A DNA stretch of 49,076 nucleotides from Deltaproteobacteria bacterium. GTDB lineage: Bacteria; Bdellovibrionota_C; UBA2361; OMII01. Below, piece after piece: positions 24,945 to 32,494 of the stretch. Position 1 is the stretch's first letter, and each line of letters opens with the position of its first letter. The notes under the pieces were generated by a model. The model ran no database searches. It was not told the DNA's origin and was given only the letters and a program-made list of their open reading frames with translations. The translations under genes were made by a program, and so were the position numbers. The stretch lies in NCBI GenBank assembly GCA_947491545.1, contig CANLJX010000007.1, positions 1 to 49,076 on the forward strand. The letters are read 5' to 3'.

Positions 24945-27617
24945 ATGAGCCCCCTCCCAGCGACACAAGCCAGCCTCAGCACGGAACTACCGAGCCTTCC
25001 CGTGGTGTCGCCCGAAGATTCGGCAGCATTGTGGCGACAAATCCGGACTAATACCCCCGGGTTCCGCGAGGGAAGCTTTCAAACTCCAACCGGTACCATA
25101 CCGCAGCTAGAGGTCTCGTGTTGGGCCCAGGTCCCCTACTCACTCAAGCGCGTACTGACTGGGAGTATCAAGATAGATTTCGTAGCGACTGGAAACCCAG
25201 CGACTGATGCCGAATTGCTTGAGGTCAAACAATTCCTTCAGGGTTTACACATGGCGAGTCTGCCGAATGTATTGGCTGAGCTTGAAAGGAAGCTGACGGC
25301 CTCTCAATCGTTTAATCCGAACTTGATACCGCCGCCGGGTACGATTCAGGATGCCGCAGATTGGCTCTCAGCTCATGGCCTTACAAGCTGCCCCCCACGT
25401 ACCTTCACCGTCACAGACCTACTGGCAGTTCCCACAACTGCAAGTGGCGTCGACCTTGACGCCTTTAAGAAGGATGCTCGATGCGCCCTTCAGGAGCACA
25501 GCACCTCAGGGCGTCCCCTTGCCGTTCTTCTCCCCGCTGCATCCGACCAACAGGCGGCGATTGCTGCAACACTAAAAGACCTGAGTGAAGAAAACGAGCT
25601 ACTACAACGCTCTCAGCAAACCTGTGTGGCATGGAGGCAGGACTTGTCATTACCGGGCGGAGTTACAGAGGTCTCGCTAGCGCATTTCGTAGCTGCGCAG
25701 GGTGCCATCGCCGCATTGCATGATGGCAACGAGATTAGAGCTTTGCCGCCTGAGCTTCCGGAATTAGGCACTCACGTCACAGACACCAAAGAAGGCTTCC
25801 AACTGCCAGAGGCCCCCCCAAACAGCGCTGAAAACGAGCCGCTCCCGAAGTCAGAACCGGTACTCCTAGATGTAGAGCAGCCGCTCCTTACCTCGAAGGA
25901 AGCTGACTGCACACCCTCTTGGGACTCAATCATCCTCGGAGATGCTGACGTAACGTTACCACCCACCGAAGAGCAAGCCGACCGTCCGAAGCCAGAGAGT
26001 TACATCGACGATATCAACGCGAATTCCCTTCCGCTTCGACTTCCACCACCCATCCTAGATACACCACCGCCCCAGAAACTCCATGATGCAGCCGTGGATG
26101 TAGAGCGCCAGCCTTTTCCTGGTGCTCAAGATCTCGAGTCAAACACCCCCGACTCAACACTTCCCGAAACGCCCCAAGAAACGGCGGTACCGCCTGAGAA
26201 GAGCAGCCCCACAAATTCGATCGAAACAGAGACTGCCGAGGCCGCCCCGAACCTCCCGAACCTGCGCGATTCCTCACTAGCCGACCACCTCAGAACTCTC
26301 AATGAGAGACTTAAATACGGCCTCAGCATTGATCTCAAGTTGCCTGAGAAGATGGAGCGACTTCAGAGAATCTCATCGTACGACAAGCAAAGGGCCCCGA
26401 AGCAACCTCCGACGTCAGGTAGAGCGAGCGAGATTTTAGAGAAGGTCGAATCCCGCTCTTTGGTTGAGAGCGCGAAAAAGCTGCTCGATTACCGCCAGAT
26501 GATGCTTGCAGCGCACACACAAGGAGAAGTCACAAACTCATCCCGGCAGGAAGGTTTTTTGGTAACTCTACCTTCCTCGGGATCAGCTTTCTTCGTCGGT
26601 GATTTAGAGGGACACATCAGCACCATTGTGAAACTGATCGATCATAACAACCTGATTGAACGGTGGTCGAACGGAGAGCAGGCATTCCTCTGTGTGCTCG
26701 GGGATATGGTTGACAGAAGCGCCACCGGCTCCCTGTTGGTGGACTTTCTCCTAGAACTTAAGTTCGGAATGGGCTTTGACCGGAACGTTATTGTATTGGC
26801 TGGGAATCACGAGCTTGATCCGCTTCAGCACTTCAGTTTCGACAGAGCTGACAATAGTCCACCATCGGACGTTGGTTTAGCCGGAGACATTTTCCGGCGG
26901 CCGTACAACGCGGCCCCGGATAGCAGGCTTGGCAGCGAGACCTTAGCTCAAGTCCGTTCTCTTTGCCCAGAGATGCTCAAGACCCAAAATCCAGACCTCG
27001 CCCCAGAAAAAATGGAAGAGTGCGAGGCGCGTGGCGGCATGTACACTGTCCTCCACAGTATTCTACGCCTGCTACCCAGAACCATCGTGTCTCCAAGCGG
27101 GGCTTTTGCCTCGCATGCAGCTTTCCCGATGGGAGCCCAGATGAAAAGGCTATTTGAGACACAACCTGCTTCACCGACGACTCGGTCCGAGGTGCTACAT
27201 ATGGCTAAGTATGGTTCATACCCAGGCAAGTTCAATTTTACTCCCTTTACTGTTTGGGGCGATCTAAATCCCTCGGAAGCCCCTGCTACTCCGCATACAG
27301 GCTCAATCGACGCTCTGTTTCCGAGCAATGAAAGCAGAGGAGACGGTATGTATGCCTTCACCTACGAGGCAGCGGAACGCTTCTTGACTGCAATCGATTC
27401 TTCTCTTTTCATCAGAGGTCACCAGCTGTTCTTTGCCGGAGCGTCTAGGTGGGAGTTTAAGAACAGTGATCAAGGGAAACCCCGAACTCTATATGCAGGG
27501 TGGGATTACAAAAAAATTGCGACTATTAATTCAGAACATCGCAATTTGGCTGTCGAACTTGACTTAGGTCTCAAACATCCAGCTCCTGCCGACCTGACAA
27601 GGCACTTCATCCCGTAG
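24945..27617 (+). CDS. PPP-family phosphoesterase with long unknown N-terminal region
   Basis: About 890 aa. Residues 1-285 look folded but match nothing I recognise. Residues about 285-450 are a Pro/Glu/Ser-rich, probably disordered linker, then a helical stretch (450-540). The C-terminal 340 residues carry the PPP metallophosphatase motifs: GDLEGH (near 552), GDMVDR (near 587), GNHE (near 620), SHAAF and RGHQ. The first motif is GDLEG instead of GDxHG. PPP enzymes remove phosphate from Ser/Thr residues with a dinuclear metal site; small molecules are an alternative substrate. The track's start at 24918 is a GTG; ATG 24945 seems as likely. Lying just before PP2C, kinase and VWA genes, it is probably part of the same phospho-signalling locus, though a 305-nt gap separates it. 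Confidence 0.8.
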   Translation: MSPLPATQASLSTELPSLPVVSPEDSAALWRQIRTNTPGFREGSFQTPTGTIPQLEVSCWAQVPYSLKRVLTGSIKIDFVATGNPATDAELLEVKQFLQGLHMASLPNVLAELERKLTASQSFNPNLIPPPGTIQDAADWLSAHGLTSCPPRTFTVTDLLAVPTTASGVDLDAFKKDARCALQEHSTSGRPLAVLLPAASDQQAAIAATLKDLSEENELLQRSQQTCVAWRQDLSLPGGVTEVSLAHFVAAQGAIAALHDGNEIRALPPELPELGTHVTDTKEGFQLPEAPPNSAENEPLPKSEPVLLDVEQPLLTSKEADCTPSWDSIILGDADVTLPPTEEQADRPKPESYIDDINANSLPLRLPPPILDTPPPQKLHDAAVDVERQPFPGAQDLESNTPDSTLPETPQETAVPPEKSSPTNSIETETAEAAPNLPNLRDSSLADHLRTLNERLKYGLSIDLKLPEKMERLQRISSYDKQRAPKQPPTSGRASEILEKVESRSLVESAKKLLDYRQMMLAAHTQGEVTNSSRQEGFLVTLPSSGSAFFVGDLEGHISTIVKLIDHNNLIERWSNGEQAFLCVLGDMVDRSATGSLLVDFLLELKFGMGFDRNVIVLAGNHELDPLQHFSFDRADNSPPSDVGLAGDIFRRPYNAAPDSRLGSETLAQVRSLCPEMLKTQNPDLAPEKMEECEARGGMYTVLHSILRLLPRTIVSPSGAFASHAAFPMGAQMKRLFETQPASPTTRSEVLHMAKYGSYPGKFNFTPFTVWGDLNPSEAPATPHTGSIDALFPSNESRGDGMYAFTYEAAERFLTAIDSSLFIRGHQLFFAGASRWEFKNSDQGKPRTLYAGWDYKKIATINSEHRNLAVELDLGLKHPAPADLTRHFIP

Positions 27618-27816
27618 GCTCACCGCTCTCGCGACCAAGGTCTGTTCCTCCCTGACTTCACCCTGCTCGCTCTCTTGTTAGAATGACCTCTGATGATGCC
27701 CGATGTTCCTCACAATGCGCTGCATACCTGTGATTGGAGCCGTCGTCTGAATTCATCTCCCATTTCTTGTCAGTCGTCGTAGGGAAACACATTTGGGCTG
27801 AGTGCGGTACACTCTC

Positions 27817-27863
27817 TCAGTCGACAAAGGCTGAGGAAAATATCTTCTCCTGATTTCGACTGA
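27817..27863. repeat. Inverted repeat upstream of the PP2C gene
   Basis: TCAGTCGA (27817-27824) and TCGACTGA (27856-27863) are perfect 8-bp inverted copies 31 nt apart, about 60-105 nt before the PP2C ATG, in the 305-nt gap 27618-27922. They could be operator half-sites or a leader stem. I see no terminator for the upstream PPP gene and no convincing promoter hexamers in this gap. Confidence 0.4.
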
Positions 27864-27922
27864 CATTTTGAATAAGGGTATATGGGCAAGTTTTTCTCTT
27901 TTTATGAAAGGAGGCACACACC

Positions 27923-29044
27923 ATGTGCCAAACCGAGAGCGTTGGATTCGACAAGTTTGCTGCACGACGAATGCTGGCAAACCAGGTCCAGCAATCTTTT
28001 CCCTGCTTCTCGCACACTCAGCCCGGCCACAAGCTGGGTAGTTTCGGGAATCAGGATCGGATGGGCATTCGGGTCACCGAAAAGGGCATCATTCTCGCGG
28101 TAGCGGATGGATGCTCTGGCTCGTGGAACTCTGCCGTCGGCGCAAGCCTGCTCCTCAACTGGGGACTCAGTGCGGCGGAGAACATTCTTCGGGCTAGATC
28201 GGGAATCGTTTCTCCGGAGACGTTCGCCGCAATGATTCATGACCGTGTGGTCGCTAATCTTCAACGGGACCTCGCTGAATACAGCGAGGACCCGTCGAAG
28301 TGGCGTCACCGGCTTCATAAAACGTTCGCGGCAACGATCGGTATGTGGGTAATTACCCCTAACTGGGCAGCTGCCATGGGAGCTGGAGACTCGTTCTTTT
28401 TCTTCAACGGGGAAAAAGTGAAGACCAACTCCCAGCGTCGTGATTATCCCCACTACCTCATGTACGTATTGGATAGCACCGCTCCTTCAGAAATGAAGGG
28501 GGTGCGCTTCCAGGTATACGAGGAATTCAAGACCGACAAAGTCGAGTCCTTGATGGTGACCACGGATGGAGCCGAACCGCTTCTTAATCTGAACGGCGGA
28601 GAGCTGCTTCGCCGACCGAGGGTCGAGAAGCAGTTCGTTACCCATTCCTGCACTCCGAGGTGTAATTGCGACGAGTCAGGCCGTTGCCTTGAGCTTGAAA
28701 ACATGTGGAAGGACACATTTGAGCCGCTACGCCCGCAGCTACATGACGATTTCACTTGTGTGGTCGTCCAGCATGACCTCTCGAGGCCGTTCCCGCCGTT
28801 CTGGCAGGCGTTCCGAGATGGTGATGTGAAAGCGGTTGAGAAAGCTCTCAAGGCTCAGATAACAACCCACAACTCCGCCGCCTCGTCGGCAGTGGAGTGC
28901 CAGGCCGTATCTGGAAACGGACAGGGGTTCGGTCTTAAGGCGAAGCTCCCCACAAGGGAGACCCTGCTTTCGACCGAGATTAGCCCCTGGGTTAAATGGC
29001 TCTCCTGGCTGTTTTGGCTCTGCTGGCTGCTCCCCTGGCTCTAG
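27923..29044 (+). CDS. PP2C-type protein phosphatase with Trp-rich C-terminal membrane tail
   Basis: 373 aa. PP2C (PPM) motifs are intact: NQDR at 43-46, ADGCSG with the metal Asp at 62, a TTDGAE strand, and the late HDDFTCVVV metal pair near 276. An insert near 243-258 holds four Cys (SCTPRCNCDESGRC). After the catalytic domain comes a 60-residue linker and a tail of WLx repeats with six Trp in the last 20 residues, likely a tail anchor. The AAAGGAGG at 8 nt from the ATG is the strongest ribosome site in the cluster. Followed by kinase and VWA genes, it corresponds to E. coli YegK (PphC) in the YegI-YegK-YegL triad and would dephosphorylate the kinase or its targets. Confidence 0.88.
   Translation: MCQTESVGFDKFAARRMLANQVQQSFPCFSHTQPGHKLGSFGNQDRMGIRVTEKGIILAVADGCSGSWNSAVGASLLLNWGLSAAENILRARSGIVSPETFAAMIHDRVVANLQRDLAEYSEDPSKWRHRLHKTFAATIGMWVITPNWAAAMGAGDSFFFFNGEKVKTNSQRRDYPHYLMYVLDSTAPSEMKGVRFQVYEEFKTDKVESLMVTTDGAEPLLNLNGGELLRRPRVEKQFVTHSCTPRCNCDESGRCLELENMWKDTFEPLRPQLHDDFTCVVVQHDLSRPFPPFWQAFRDGDVKAVEKALKAQITTHNSAASSAVECQAVSGNGQGFGLKAKLPTRETLLSTEISPWVKWLSWLFWLCWLLPWL
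28997..29040 (+). repeat. Degenerate 9-bp tandem repeat encoding the WLx tail of the PP2C protein
   Basis: TGGCT recurs at 28997, 29006, 29015, 29024 (9-bp steps) and 29036 (12-bp step), encoding WLS-WLF-WLC-WLLP-WL up to the stop codon. The last unit also forms the left arm of the hairpin over the stop. Confidence 0.7.
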
Positions 29045-29058
29045 GGCCAGGGGTTCTC
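29032..29058 (+). terminator. Hairpin over the PP2C stop codon, possible attenuator
   Basis: CCCCTGGC (29032-29039) pairs perfectly with GCCAGGGG (29046-29053); the 6-nt loop holds the TAG stop, and TTCTC follows. It could terminate part of the transcripts before the kinase gene or stabilise the 3' end. The T-tract is short, so partial termination is more likely than full. Confidence 0.45.
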
Positions 29059-29111
29059 TGCCTCGTTCTGAGAGTCAAGTCTTTCGATATTCAGCAAAGA
29101 AAGGACCTATC

Positions 29112-31334
29112 ATGGTAGACATATTTGCCGTGGCAGATGCCACTACGTTTGGGGCTTACGCTCTGACGTACGGATTTCGTGGTTTCATCGGGCTGCTGTG
29201 CGGTGGGGTCGCCTACTGCGGGATTAGAGTTTATCAAGAGTTGGGCCGCAAGAGCGCTATAATCGCTCCTGTTACCCCTTCCTTGGAAGCGAACACTCCC
29301 GCATCGACCTCGCCGTTGCTAGCTGTCGCCGAGCCACTTGAGACCTCCATCAAGGAGATCGTCAACGTGCGCCCGGCTGACATCCAGCGCCTCACGGTGC
29401 AGCGACACGAGATCGACGCCAAGCCCCTCAAGGGGTCCGGCGCCGAAGGCGAGTTCAGGCTCGCTTCGGCCGGCGATGGGTGGAAGATCTTCTTCAATCC
29501 ACGGGATCAGTTTGATGGAACGGGTGCCGAGCAGGCCGAAAAACGACGTGCTGCCGAGAGGAAGCATGAAGAGCTGGCCTTGCGCCTCGAACAGCTTCCG
29601 CACCGGGATTTCAGTTCACCTTGGATGGTGCTCCCTACGGGAGCACTAAAGATCAAGGGTGAGCCCGAACCGGTTGGAGGTATTGTGATGCCGTTCATCG
29701 ACGGCGCCCCCTTCTCGGATTTCTGCACTCCGAAGGGACAGAGGCGCAGCAAAGTCTCAAGGAGGAGGCTGGCAGCTGTGTTCCTGCAACTCTACGACCA
29801 GTTGGAGTGGGCGCACTCACAAGGCTGGGTCGGACTGGACCTGAAAGCTGAGAACCTTCGGGTTCGAGGCGATCACCTCTTCCAGCTCGATCTGGATGGG
29901 GCTGGATTCGCTCAGTTCAAGCCGATGGCGGCGACAGCAGAGCTGTATCCGCCAGAGATGTGCGACTCGAAGGGTGCCCCACTCGTGACTCCTAACCGAG
30001 TCTCTGATTGGTACGCATTCCTCGTGCTGCTGTGTCAAGCCTGTACGGGTGAACATCCGGCAGGCGGGATTCACAGGCCGCAAGCTGGGTCCGGAGTGCC
30101 GCAACTCGACGGCGGTTACCAGCGCCTAAAGAGCCGGGTCTCCATCTTCAACAGGGATGTAGACCTTCCTCGCGAGACCAGGAGGGCGATTTGGTGGTTG
30201 CCAAGCGACCTCCGAAAGCTGTTCGGATCGGTCTTCGAGGACGGCCAGCGCGGGAAACCCGTCCGAGCGCTGATTGCAAGACTGGGAACCCCATGGTGGA
30301 AGAGGTTGTTCACCTCCGGTGAACAATCTCTGGAGTCTCAACTCCAAGCCAGCTGCTGGGCGAACGGCCACACGCTGCAATCTCCCCGGGCAGCCTGGCT
30401 CAAGAGCACCAAGATCAAGGCACTCTACACCGGACGAGGAGAGATCCTCGCTGGCAAGATGATGCCGAGCTCAAGGGGCCTGAGTACGCCAGCAATTCTG
30501 GTGCGCGAGGGCAGCGACATCATTACCAACGAAGGCACCCATTGGTTCTCCAACACGCTAAAGTCAGCGTTTGTCCTCCTTGGGGACTCACTCAAAACTG
30601 ACCTCGTGAAGGGTGGACCAGATGTGATGCCACGTAGCATGGCGACGAGCCCGCTCGTCACTTCTACAGTGTCCGGAAAGCCCACGGTTGAGGTGTTTCT
30701 TAGAACCTCAACAAACGATGGGATCCGACTTTCCCAAGTCGCGCAACTCCGCAATGGGCTGCCAGCGGTGGTAATGCAAGGTGGCACTCCGTTTTGGATG
30801 CACGGCGGAACGCTGCTTCGGCTAGACAAGCTGAGCAAGGTCGAATTGGCGACGATCACCGGAGAAGTCTCGCTTTTCAGCGGAGACCGATTCGGAATCG
30901 CCACATCGATATCGGAGAGTACCCGGGAGATCACCGGGCTCTTTCTGTTCGACAAGTCTGGAGTGAAGCGTCTCGTTGGTTACCCGCCGCTCCACGGCGA
31001 AGTAACCTCTTCGGAGTGCTACATCAGCCAAGACACAGCCTGGTTGTTCCTCACAGCTCGCCATAACGGTCACCTCATGGATTACGTCCTGGTGCTCGGG
31101 CGCTCTGGAGAGCTTCTGGGTTGGGTCGGATCGCCAAGCGGGGCGATTCTCGCCACTCATCCAGGGATCGCTCGTTGCGTCAACGAGCGGGACCTCTACG
31201 CGGTGGTGGGCGGATTCGTCTACCATTTGCAATGCGTCAACCTGACAGTTTCGGTTGTATCTGTTACCCGGGTAACCGGGGTGCGGAATCCAACCGTGAT
31301 CATGACTGATGGGTCTACCCTCTTCGGAGCGTAG
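29112..31334 (+). CDS. Membrane-anchored protein-kinase-like protein of the PP2C/VWA triad
   Basis: 740 aa. Residues about 12-42 are a predicted membrane segment. A divergent kinase domain follows at about 100-390: Gly-loop GSGAEG (108-113), Lys in WKIFF (125), catalytic-loop GLDLKAEN (Asp 243, Lys 245, Asn 248), the metal segment LDLDGAGF (260-266), YPPE (279-282) and SDWYAFLVLL (298-307). The HRD His is replaced by Gly, but ATP- and metal-binding residues remain. Residues 400-740 are beta-rich with recurring short strands, perhaps a propeller-like sensor; this is inference. AAAGGA precedes the ATG. It corresponds to YegI of the E. coli triad, and would phosphorylate Ser/Thr residues countered by the PP2C and PPP enzymes. 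Confidence 0.82.
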   Translation: MVDIFAVADATTFGAYALTYGFRGFIGLLCGGVAYCGIRVYQELGRKSAIIAPVTPSLEANTPASTSPLLAVAEPLETSIKEIVNVRPADIQRLTVQRHEIDAKPLKGSGAEGEFRLASAGDGWKIFFNPRDQFDGTGAEQAEKRRAAERKHEELALRLEQLPHRDFSSPWMVLPTGALKIKGEPEPVGGIVMPFIDGAPFSDFCTPKGQRRSKVSRRRLAAVFLQLYDQLEWAHSQGWVGLDLKAENLRVRGDHLFQLDLDGAGFAQFKPMAATAELYPPEMCDSKGAPLVTPNRVSDWYAFLVLLCQACTGEHPAGGIHRPQAGSGVPQLDGGYQRLKSRVSIFNRDVDLPRETRRAIWWLPSDLRKLFGSVFEDGQRGKPVRALIARLGTPWWKRLFTSGEQSLESQLQASCWANGHTLQSPRAAWLKSTKIKALYTGRGEILAGKMMPSSRGLSTPAILVREGSDIITNEGTHWFSNTLKSAFVLLGDSLKTDLVKGGPDVMPRSMATSPLVTSTVSGKPTVEVFLRTSTNDGIRLSQVAQLRNGLPAVVMQGGTPFWMHGGTLLRLDKLSKVELATITGEVSLFSGDRFGIATSISESTREITGLFLFDKSGVKRLVGYPPLHGEVTSSECYISQDTAWLFLTARHNGHLMDYVLVLGRSGELLGWVGSPSGAILATHPGIARCVNERDLYAVVGGFVYHLQCVNLTVSVVSVTRVTGVRNPTVIMTDGSTLFGA

Positions 31335-31355
31335 AACCCGGATGTTGTGAGCATT

Positions 31356-31389
31356 ACCAGGAGCGTCGCTGTGGCGCTCCTGGTCTTTC
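31356..31389 (+). terminator. Terminator-like hairpin between kinase and VWA genes
   Basis: ACCAGGAGCG (31356-31365) pairs perfectly with CGCTCCTGGT (31375-31384), loop 9 nt, followed by CTTTCC. It is 22 nt past the kinase stop and 37 nt before the VWA start, so it would reduce read-through into the VWA gene unless a promoter lies between. Confidence 0.55.
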
Positions 31390-31420
31390 CTCGTTGCTTC
31401 CATTACATAAGGATCTAACC

Positions 31421-32233
31421 ATGGCATCCAGCATCATGTCCCTCTGGGGCGAACCGCAATCATCCAAGGCCGCCGAAAAGGCGATTGCCGCAGGGCTGAT
31501 TAGCCGGCCACAGAAACCGAGCCTTGAGGCGGCCCTCAAGACTGGCACCGCGAAATCAGTAATCCAGCTTTCCCCGACGAAGCCTTCTTCGGTGGAAAGT
31601 GGAACTGTTACGCTCATCGCCGAGGTAATCGACGACAGCGAGTCAATCGCGTATCACAAGCTTGAGAAAGAGATCATCGATGGAGAAAACAACTTCCTCG
31701 ATGAACTCTCCAAGCTGGCGCGTGAGCATGGAAAAGAAATCCTGCTGATGCGGCGACTCCTCAATGGCGGCCTCATCCATGGGTTCCAGCGAGTTGAGGA
31801 GTGCAAACCCCTCGGCCTCGCGGATCTTACGTGCTCGGGCATGACGCCCTGGTACGGTGCCATGGGTGACTGCCTCGCGGCCTCAATCAACTATGGCAAG
31901 GAGCTGTGCCTACAGAATCGCCAGGTCCAGCTTCTGATCGGGACCGTAACCGATGGCGAGGCAACGGATCAGCCTGATCAGGCTACACTAAGCCTGTTCA
32001 ATGATCCGATGCTTCGGGGCACAACGCCCTCGGGAAGAAAGATCTTCTCCGCGGTCGGAATCTCCCCGTTCGCCTCTGCAAGGGAGACCTTCGAGCGGCT
32101 GGGGCTTGAGACCTACGCCAGCGGCAGCATCAAGGACTCCATCCTGGCCATGTCCAAGATTTTGGTTTCAAAGTCGAAGACATTCGGGCAGGAGGTGGCG
32201 AATCGTCCGGTCGGTGGTGAATTTGTCGAGTAG
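31421..32233 (+). CDS. VWA-domain protein (TerY/YegL-like)
   Basis: 270 aa. A 60-residue N-terminal extension precedes a von Willebrand A domain with a complete MIDAS: D-x-S-x-S as DDSES (residues 71-75), the Thr in GMTPWYGAMG, and the Asp in VTDGEATD. No signal peptide, so cytoplasmic; VWA proteins of this class scaffold partner proteins through the MIDAS metal. The start is ATG 31421 with AAGGAT upstream, not 31394 as in the track. Together with the PP2C and kinase genes it completes a YegL/YegK/YegI-like (TerY-P) triad. A strong terminator follows at 32318-32356. Confidence 0.85.
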   Translation: MASSIMSLWGEPQSSKAAEKAIAAGLISRPQKPSLEAALKTGTAKSVIQLSPTKPSSVESGTVTLIAEVIDDSESIAYHKLEKEIIDGENNFLDELSKLAREHGKEILLMRRLLNGGLIHGFQRVEECKPLGLADLTCSGMTPWYGAMGDCLAASINYGKELCLQNRQVQLLIGTVTDGEATDQPDQATLSLFNDPMLRGTTPSGRKIFSAVGISPFASARETFERLGLETYASGSIKDSILAMSKILVSKSKTFGQEVANRPVGGEFVE

Positions 32234-32317
32234 AGAACATCTCTCGCTGACACACCGACTACGTAAAAACTTGCCCTGTACCCCTATGAGGTTTTTCTCA
32301 AAGGGAACAGAGCGACT

Positions 32318-32356
32318 GGAGCTTGGCGCTCTTTAAATAAGCCAAGCTCCTTTTTT
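32318..32356 (+). terminator. Strong intrinsic terminator closing the phospho-signalling cluster
   Basis: GGAGCTTGGC (32318-32327) pairs perfectly with GCCAAGCTCC (32341-32350), loop 13 nt, followed by TTTTTT. It lies 85 nt past the VWA stop and separates the cluster from ppx. Confidence 0.9.
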
Positions 32357-32494
32357 ATGCCTTTCTTCCGATTTAGAGAGCCTGTTTGCCCCCCCCCTGC
32401 CAGCGCGCCCGAGGGGCATTTCCGGAAGCTCCGAAATCTGCAATAAGGGACGACTAGAGGCGGCGTAAAAGCCTCTCAGGCCGTTGAGAGCCCC

